Origin: Betaproteobacteria bacterium
Lineage (GTDB): Bacteria > Pseudomonadota > Gammaproteobacteria > Burkholderiales > Usitatibacteraceae
NCBI GenBank assembly: GCA_025362705.1
Contig: JANYFH010000310.1
Span: 1 to 10,113 of the forward strand
Length of the DNA stretch: 10,113 nt
Direction: 5' to 3'
The position numbers and the translations under genes were made by a program. Positions 5,240-10,113 of this stretch are shown one piece after another; position 1 is the first letter of the stretch, and the number at the start of each line of letters is the position of its first letter. Below the pieces are notes generated by a model. The model searched no databases and was not told the origin of the DNA. It saw nothing but the letters and a program-made list of their open reading frames with translations.

Positions 5240-5985
5240 TGATGGGCGTAGATTTGCTTGAGGCCCTCAATGCTCTTGATACGAACGAATTTCTGTTCGA
5301 CTTCGATCAGGCCATCGTTATGAAATTTGGAAAAGGCGCGGCTGACAGTTTCGAGCTTTAGCCCGAGGTAACTGCCGATTTCCTCACGCGTCATGCGCAG
5401 GTTAAATTCGAGCGGCGAATAGCCGCGCGCGTTCAGGCGCTGTGACAAATTGAGCAGGAACGCCGCGATGCGTTCTTCTGCACGCATGGCACCCAGCAGC
5501 ATCATGACGCCACTTTCGCGAACGATTTCGCGGCTCATGAGTTTGTGAAAGTGGCGTTGCAAACTGCTGATCTCGCGCGACAACTCTTCCAGCCGCGAAT
5601 ACGGAATGCTGCACACTTCACTGTCTTCGAGCGCGACGGCATCGCAATTATGCGTACCGTGGCCGATACCGTCCATGCCCAGCAGCTCGCCGGCCATCGA
5701 AAATCCGGTGACCTGATCGCGGCCGTCCTCAAAGGTAACGCGTGCCTTGAAGAAGCCGCTGCGTACCGCATACAGGGCATCGAATGGCTCACCCGCCCGG
5801 TACAGCGTGTCGCCGCGCTTGAGCTTCCTGCGCACGTTGACCAGGGCATCGAGTTGATCGAGTTCTTCTTGCGTAAGACCTGCGGGCTGGCAGATTTCGC
5901 GCACGTTGCAGTTTGCACAGGCGACCTTCAGCTCGGCCAACACCAAGTGTGTGCTCTGTTGCCGCAGAAGTTCAGCTCTGGCCAT
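5230..5985 (-). CDS. fnr: FNR/ANR-type oxygen-sensing transcription regulator (Crp-Fnr family)
   Basis: A 251-residue regulator. All four [4Fe-4S] ligands of E. coli FNR are present at an offset of three residues: C23, C26 and C32 (CANCNVREIC) and C125 (SEVCSIPYS). C114 is an additional cysteine. The cyclic-nucleotide-like beta-roll covers about 45-140, followed by the dimerisation helix (141-165, SLQRHFHKLMSREI). The helix-turn-helix is MTREEIGSYLGLKLETVSR (198-216), with recognition residues E212, S215 and R216 that read the TTGA half-site. It should bind DNA as a dimer when oxygen is absent, activating or repressing genes with TTGAT-N4-ATCAA boxes, of which five lie in this window. The start is ATG 5983-5985 with AGGG 8 nt upstream. 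It is divergent from hemN, and the near-perfect box at 6035-6048 in the shared gap may allow autoregulation. Confidence 0.95.
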   Translation of the reverse strand: MARAELLRQQSTHLVLAELKVACANCNVREICQPAGLTQEELDQLDALVNVRRKLKRGDTLYRAGEPFDALYAVRSGFFKARVTFEDGRDQVTGFSMAGELLGMDGIGHGTHNCDAVALEDSEVCSIPYSRLEELSREISSLQRHFHKLMSREIVRESGVMMLLGAMRAEERIAAFLLNLSQRLNARGYSPLEFNLRMTREEIGSYLGLKLETVSRAFSKFHNDGLIEVEQKFVRIKSIEGLKQIYAHHVS

Positions 5986-6034
5986 GATGGCGCCCTGTTA
6001 GAAAAGTTAACCCGAGCAAGCTCTTGCTGCTCAA

Positions 6035-6048
6035 TTGATCCATGTCAA
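6035..6048 (+). promoter_or_regulatory. FNR/ANR box, 9 of 10 match (fnr-hemN gap)
   Basis: TTGATCCATGTCAA differs from the consensus only by G for A at the first base of the second half-site. It sits between divergent fnr and hemN. The class II position would place the hemN -10 at 6070-6075 (CACTAT, 3 of 6) and its transcription start near 6082, on the annotated ATG. No good -10 is found at the matching distance toward fnr, so hemN activation is the better guess; repression of fnr is possible. Confidence 0.75.
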
Positions 6049-6081
6049 AACACAATTTTCGCACCGCGCCACTATGTGGAC

Positions 6082-7521
6082 ATGCCTAACACTATTGATC
6101 CGTACGGCCATGTTTCCAAAACTGCGGAGTCGGTGCACATCGATACTGTCCTGATCAGGAAATTCGACAAGTCCGGTCCCCGTTACTCCTCGTATCCGGC
6201 GGCAGACCGTTTTATCGAGGCTTACAACGCCAGAAGCCATCAGACTACCCTAGAACAGCGCGGTATTACCTGGGGACCCAACACCCGCGTTAATGCTCGA
6301 CCATTTTCATTATACGTTCACATCCCATTTTGCGGCACGGTTTGCCACTACTGCAGCTGCAACAAGATTATTACCAGGGATCACAGCCGTGCGACCAGAT
6401 ATCTGCGCGCAATGGATAGCGAATTTGCATTGGTAGCCAATATGCTAACGGGCGACCGTCGCGCCGACCAGGTGCACCTCGGTGGCGGCACCCCGACGTT
6501 CCTGTCAATCGATGAATTGCAGACCATGATGCGATCGCTGCGCAATCACTTCGAACTGTTGCCCGGCGAACGCGCCATCGAGATCGATCCGCGCACCGTG
6601 GACGATGAAAAAATAGCTGCGCTGGTGCAACTGGGATTCGACCACATCAGTCTGGGTGTGCAGGACTTCGACCCCGCAGTACAAAAGGCGGTCAATCGAA
6701 TCCAGAGTGAAGAACAAACCGCAAGCGCCGTTGAAAGCGCCCGCAAACACGGCGTTACATCGATCACGATTGACCTGATCCATGGCCTGCCTAGGCAAAA
6801 TGTCATCGGCTTCAACCGTACGCTGGATCGGGTACTTGCCCTCAAACCGGACCGCATTGCGCTCTACAATTATTCCCACCAGCCCGCCATGTTCAAAACG
6901 CAGCGGCGCATTGATGCTGCCGGTCTTCCTGATGCGGCGACACGGCTGCAAATCATGACGCTCGCGATCAGGAAACTGGCCGACGCCAAATATGATTATG
7001 TCGGCCTGGATCACTTTGCCCTTGCCCACGACAAGCTTTCAACAATGGCCAGGCATGCACGTCTGCATAGCGACTTTCAGGGTTATTCAACGCGCCTGGA
7101 CAATGACTTGCTTGCGTTTGGCGTATCCGCCATCAGCAGGGTGGGCACCACCTATAGCCAGAACGTGAAGACGCTCGATGAATATTACGATCGTCTCGAT
7201 CGCGCCGAGTTGCCGGTATGGCGCGGTATCGAGCTCTGTGCGGACGATCTGCTGCGCCGTGCCGTCATCCAGTCGCTTATGTGCCATTTCGAATTGTCGA
7301 TTGAATCGATCGAAATTGCCCACCTCATCGACTTTCGCGACTATTTTGCCGACGAATGGGAACGCCTCGAAGGACTGGAATGCGAAGGCCTCGTCACGCT
7401 GGAGCCCGCATGGATCAGCATCACACCACGCGGGCGCCAGCTGGCGTACTCGATCGCCGTGATTTTTGACCGCTACACCAATCGTGATGAGCAGCGCGTG
7501 CGCTCATCCAGCGTTATCTGA
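6082..7521 (+). CDS. hemN: Oxygen-independent coproporphyrinogen III dehydrogenase HemN
   Basis: A 479-residue radical-SAM enzyme that decarboxylates coproporphyrinogen III to protoporphyrinogen IX without O2, in the cytoplasm, for haem synthesis at low oxygen. The N-terminal SGPRYSSYPAADRF is the HemN signature. The cluster motif C-x3-C-x2-C with the following conserved cysteine is present (CGTVCHYCSCNKI, about 91-103). HLGGGTPTFLS is the SAM-binding glycine motif. EIDPRTVD, LGVQDFDPAVQKAVNR, YNYSHQPAMFKTQRRI, GLDHFAL and FQGYST all match the family, as does the C-terminal HemN domain. Length fits the 457-residue E. coli enzyme with about 15 extra N-terminal residues. ATG 6082 has only GTGGA immediately before it; GTG 6133 (GGAG 3 nt upstream) would give an E. 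coli-like N-terminus and fit the FNR promoter better. The gene lies 13 nt before the TauE/SafE-like gene, probably in one operon with ccoI. Confidence 0.96.
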   Translation: MPNTIDPYGHVSKTAESVHIDTVLIRKFDKSGPRYSSYPAADRFIEAYNARSHQTTLEQRGITWGPNTRVNARPFSLYVHIPFCGTVCHYCSCNKIITRDHSRATRYLRAMDSEFALVANMLTGDRRADQVHLGGGTPTFLSIDELQTMMRSLRNHFELLPGERAIEIDPRTVDDEKIAALVQLGFDHISLGVQDFDPAVQKAVNRIQSEEQTASAVESARKHGVTSITIDLIHGLPRQNVIGFNRTLDRVLALKPDRIALYNYSHQPAMFKTQRRIDAAGLPDAATRLQIMTLAIRKLADAKYDYVGLDHFALAHDKLSTMARHARLHSDFQGYSTRLDNDLLAFGVSAISRVGTTYSQNVKTLDEYYDRLDRAELPVWRGIELCADDLLRRAVIQSLMCHFELSIESIEIAHLIDFRDYFADEWERLEGLECEGLVTLEPAWISITPRGRQLAYSIAVIFDRYTNRDEQRVRSSSVI

Positions 7522-7534
7522 ACCCGGACCTGAC

Positions 7535-8380
7535 GTGGACATCGCTGTCACTACACTGACACTGCCGCTGACGGCACTCACCACCGGCTTCCTTGGCAGC
7601 CTGCATTGTCTCGGCATGTGTGGCGGCGTTTCCGGCACCGTTGCACTGGGAGCTGGCGCGCCATCGAATGCGGGTGATCACGTTCGAACACTCTCCATCC
7701 GCATCCCAATAGCCGTTATGCAACGCGCTCCGGCAGTATTGTCCATGGCCGAAACCAATGTGCTCGCATTTAATGCGGGTCGCATCGCGAGCTACATGAT
7801 CGCCGGTGCGATGGCCGGTTCGATCGGCGGAGCAATCAGCCAGAACTGGGTGCTGAGCGAGACCACGACGGCACGCACGATATTGTTCCTGTTTGCCAAT
7901 TTGATGATCGTCGCGACCGGCCTGTACTTGATGGGCCTGCCGCAGATACTGGCGCCGCTGGAGCGCGCGGGCGGACGGCTGTGGCGGCATATTTCTCCGT
8001 ACACAAAGCAACTCCTGCCGATGAATACGCTCCCGCGCGCCGCGTTGTTTGGCATGTTGTGGGGCTGGATTCCATGCGGCATGGTTTACGCGATGCTGCT
8101 CACCGCGATGAGCGCGGGTAGCGCTGTAACTGGCATGTTGACGATGTTCGCTTTCGGGCTCGGCACGTTGCCGATGATGATCGCGGCAGGCTGGGCGGTC
8201 GGCAGCGTTCAGCGCTTTACACGCAATTCGCGCATACGAATGGTCGCCGGGGCAGCAGTCGTCGCGATGGGCCTGTTTGGCTTTGCGCGTGCCGATGGCC
8301 TTAAACAATTGCAAAACTTCGGCGCACTTTGTATTTCCGTTATCCAGCCCGCCGCATCAAATTCATTGGCCACACCATGA
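7535..8380 (+). CDS. TauE/SafE-like (UreH/DsbD_2 domain) membrane protein of the cbb3 assembly cluster
   Basis: A 281-residue inner-membrane protein with about six hydrophobic segments. The first contains GSLHCLGMCGG (21-31), with C25 and C29 three residues apart. The fourth contains WGWIPCGMVYAML (176-188), with C181. These two paired cysteine/proline motifs are diagnostic of the family often labelled sulfite exporter TauE/SafE or urease accessory UreH-like, which resembles the DsbD core. In Pseudomonas and other proteobacteria a member lies beside ccoI, hemN and anr, as here. A role in copper delivery or redox for cbb3 oxidase is plausible but unproven. The start chosen is GTG 7535, 13 nt after the hemN stop and just before the first membrane segment. 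ATG 7487 or TTG 7466 would overlap hemN. The stop overlaps the ccoI start (ATGA), suggesting translational coupling. Confidence 0.85.
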   Translation: MDIAVTTLTLPLTALTTGFLGSLHCLGMCGGVSGTVALGAGAPSNAGDHVRTLSIRIPIAVMQRAPAVLSMAETNVLAFNAGRIASYMIAGAMAGSIGGAISQNWVLSETTTARTILFLFANLMIVATGLYLMGLPQILAPLERAGGRLWRHISPYTKQLLPMNTLPRAALFGMLWGWIPCGMVYAMLLTAMSAGSAVTGMLTMFAFGLGTLPMMIAAGWAVGSVQRFTRNSRIRMVAGAAVVAMGLFGFARADGLKQLQNFGALCISVIQPAASNSLATP

Positions 8381-10113
8381 ACAGCATCGTTGGCAGCACG
8401 CTGAACGTTGACCTTCCATCGCAAAGTGCGCGAACTGCAGACGACAGCGCGTGTGCTGATCCTGATGCGTGTTTTCATTGCGGACTGCCGGTGCCTGACG
8501 CCGCCCATTTCCAGATACGCTTCGACGCCAAGACCCGCTCGCTATGCTGCGCTGGTTGCGAGGCAGTGGCACTTACCATCATCGATGCAGGTCTTGACGC
8601 GTACTACAGCAACCGCACTGCGAGCGCACAAACACCGGCGCTGGCCCGCACTGTTGACGCCTTGTTCGATCTTGCCAGTGTCCAGCCCGCGTATGTCGTA
8701 TCGCCGGATGCGGTCACACGCCGGGCCGATCTTTACGTCGATGGCATTACCTGCGCTGCCTGCGTCTGGCTTGCGGAATCCGCACTCGCGCGCGTGCCCG
8801 GCGTGAGAGCCGCATCGGTGAACCAGATCACGCATCGCGCTTCAGTCACATGGGAAGCCGGGGCGACTTCGCTGGGCGCATTGCTGGGTGCATTGTCGCG
8901 CGTGGGCCTGGGTGCGCAGCCGGCAAGTGCGACAGCCCGCTTCGAAGCGCGGCGCCTTACCCAGCGGCGTGCACTGATTGAGCTCGGCGTAGCTTTGTTG
9001 GGAATGATGCAGGTAATGATGTTCACCGTGCCGCTGTATTTCTCAAGCGCTGATGATGTGAGTCCCGAGGCGCGCCTGCTGATGGGTTGGGCGGGATTCG
9101 TGTTGACGTTACCCGTGTTGCTATTTTCTGCGCGTTCGTTTTTTTTTAGCGCGTGGCGCGATCTGATGGTCTGGCGCATCAGCATGGATTTGCCGATCGC
9201 GCTGGCGATCATCGCGACCTTCACCACCAGTACTGTTTCACTTTTCAGCGGCGGCAACGATCTGTATTTCGATTCGATATCGATGTTCGTTTTTTTGTTG
9301 CTGGCCGCCCGCTATCTGGAATCGACGGCGCGCGAATCTTCGCTCACGTTGATTGAGCGGCTCACCAATGCGACACCCGCAATCGCGTGGTGCGTGGCCG
9401 ACTATCCCGAAAACCGCGAGGGTTCGCGTGTGGCGGCAACCGAGCTTCGCGTCGGTGACATCATTCGTGTGGCAACCGGCGAAGCAGTCTGTGCGGACGG
9501 CATCATTGTCGAGGGCGACAGCGAATTCGATGAATCGCTGCTGACCGGAGAATCACTTCCGGTAAAACGCGGCATTCAGGCACTGCTGGTCGGCGGCTCG
9601 CTGAACCTGGGCTCACCGGTGATGGTACGCGTCAGTCGCACCGGCGAGGCCACGACAGCCGCAAGCCTTGCCCGGCTGACCGAGCAAGCACTTTCGTCGC
9701 GACCCAAACTCACGCAGTTAGCCGAGCGCATTGCGCGCTGGGTCGCGCCACTCACCATTCTTCTGGCGTTCGGCGCGGCAGCTGTCTGGTCGTTGATCGA
9801 TCCTTCGCGCAGTTTTTCAGTTGCGGTGGCAGTGCTCGCCGTTACCTGTCCGTGCGCGCTGGCGCTGGCGGCGCCGGCTGCGCAGGCGCTTGCGATCACG
9901 CGCTTGGCACGCGAAGGCTTGTTGATCACGCGCGCCGAAACACTGGAAAAAATTGCCGTAGCCACGGATATTGCATTCGACAAGACCGGCACGCTCACCG
10001 AAGGCACGATGACGCTGGAGGCGGTGCATTTGCTGGGCGACACGACTGAGCCTGAAATTCTTGCCCTGAGCCTTGCGCTGGAAGCAGGTTCTCCGCACCC
10101 GGCCGCACGTGCG
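8377..10113 (+). CDS. ccoI: Copper-exporting P1B-type ATPase CcoI/FixI, cut by the window end
   Basis: The frame is open from ATG 8377 to the edge, 579 residues of an expected 750-850. Order: a cysteine-rich N-terminal metal-binding region of the FixI type (C32-x2-C35 and CC57/58-x2-C61); a heavy-metal-associated domain with GITCAAC (C126, C129); transmembrane helices at about 205-228, 232-256, 265-288, 293-312, 450-470 and 480-505; the actuator motif TGES (390-393); the intramembrane copper site C491-P-C493; the phosphorylation motif D535-KTGT; and the HP pair H574-P575 near the end. GMMQVMMF in the first helix pair is typical of the CcoI/CopA2 branch. These slow exporters load copper for cbb3 cytochrome oxidase in the periplasm rather than serving copper resistance. 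The start overlaps the previous stop by 4 nt. Expression probably follows hemN and the FNR box at 6035-6048. The assignment to ccoI rests on motifs plus neighbours. Confidence 0.92.
   Translation, partial: MNSIVGSTLNVDLPSQSARTADDSACADPDACFHCGLPVPDAAHFQIRFDAKTRSLCCAGCEAVALTIIDAGLDAYYSNRTASAQTPALARTVDALFDLASVQPAYVVSPDAVTRRADLYVDGITCAACVWLAESALARVPGVRAASVNQITHRASVTWEAGATSLGALLGALSRVGLGAQPASATARFEARRLTQRRALIELGVALLGMMQVMMFTVPLYFSSADDVSPEARLLMGWAGFVLTLPVLLFSARSFFFSAWRDLMVWRISMDLPIALAIIATFTTSTVSLFSGGNDLYFDSISMFVFLLLAARYLESTARESSLTLIERLTNATPAIAWCVADYPENREGSRVAATELRVGDIIRVATGEAVCADGIIVEGDSEFDESLLTGESLPVKRGIQALLVGGSLNLGSPVMVRVSRTGEATTAASLARLTEQALSSRPKLTQLAERIARWVAPLTILLAFGAAAVWSLIDPSRSFSVAVAVLAVTCPCALALAAPAAQALAITRLAREGLLITRAETLEKIAVATDIAFDKTGTLTEGTMTLEAVHLLGDTTEPEILALSLALEAGSPHPAARA

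Noticed and set aside
5545..6081. Open frame running 179 codons upstream of hemN in the same frame
   Set aside because: It is antisense to the well-supported fnr gene and has no family features; HemN similarity begins only after 6082.
7514..8314. Long minus-strand frame opposite the TauE/SafE-like gene
   Set aside because: The translation is rich in H, R and Q with no domain, typical of an antisense shadow of a GC-rich gene.
8733..10098. Several minus-strand frames opposite ccoI
   Set aside because: The plus strand carries every P1B-ATPase motif in one frame; the others are shadows.

Overview
The window looks like the chromosome of a betaproteobacterium. The evidence is moderate GC content, a four-cysteine FNR regulator of the beta/gamma type, a GreB with long terminal extensions, and hemN next to a cbb3-oxidase copper ATPase gene. 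This placement is inferred from protein character; no database was searched. The unifying theme is life at low oxygen: an FNR gene lies in the window, and five FNR-type operators (TTGAT-N4-ATCAA) lie in front of genes around it.

Layout, left to right. (1) 1-318, minus: 5' part of a DNA-alkylation-repair (AlkD-like) gene. (2) 375-1130, plus: 2-oxoglutarate/Fe(II) dioxygenase of the amino-acid hydroxylase type. (3) 1180-1317, minus: a small 45-residue exported peptide gene with a good ribosome binding site. It is divergent from a universal stress protein gene (1521-2024, plus). The gap between them holds two perfect FNR palindromes, one correctly placed for each gene. (4) 2159-2776, minus: greB. 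Directly before its start codon is a 164-bp MITE-like palindromic element (2782-2945) flanked by TTAG duplications, and then a MarC/YhgN-family membrane protein gene (2951-3550, minus). (5) 3694-4155, plus: a small exported cytochrome c behind an FNR-type promoter, followed by a frameshifted universal stress protein gene (4216-4640) and an intact one (4769-5212) with its own perfect FNR box. (6) 5230-5985, minus: fnr/anr itself. (7) 6082 to the end, plus: hemN (oxygen-independent coproporphyrinogen III dehydrogenase), a TauE/SafE-like membrane protein and ccoI/fixI (copper-exporting P1B-ATPase, cut by the window edge). The last two overlap by ATGA.

How it fits together. FNR senses oxygen loss through a [4Fe-4S] cluster and binds the TTGAT-N4-ATCAA sites. 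At four of the five sites the operator centre lies 28.5 bp from the first base of a -10-like hexamer, the class II activator geometry (centre near -41). HemN makes haem without oxygen. CcoI and its membrane partner serve copper supply to cbb3-type high-affinity oxidase, and the cytochrome c may carry electrons. The stress proteins and the small exported peptide appear to be co-induced. The most noteworthy items are the FNR-driven peptide gene, the mobile palindrome that supplies greB's ribosome binding site, the uniform promoter architecture and the broken usp gene.

No rRNA, tRNA, CRISPR array, phage gene or complete insertion sequence was seen.
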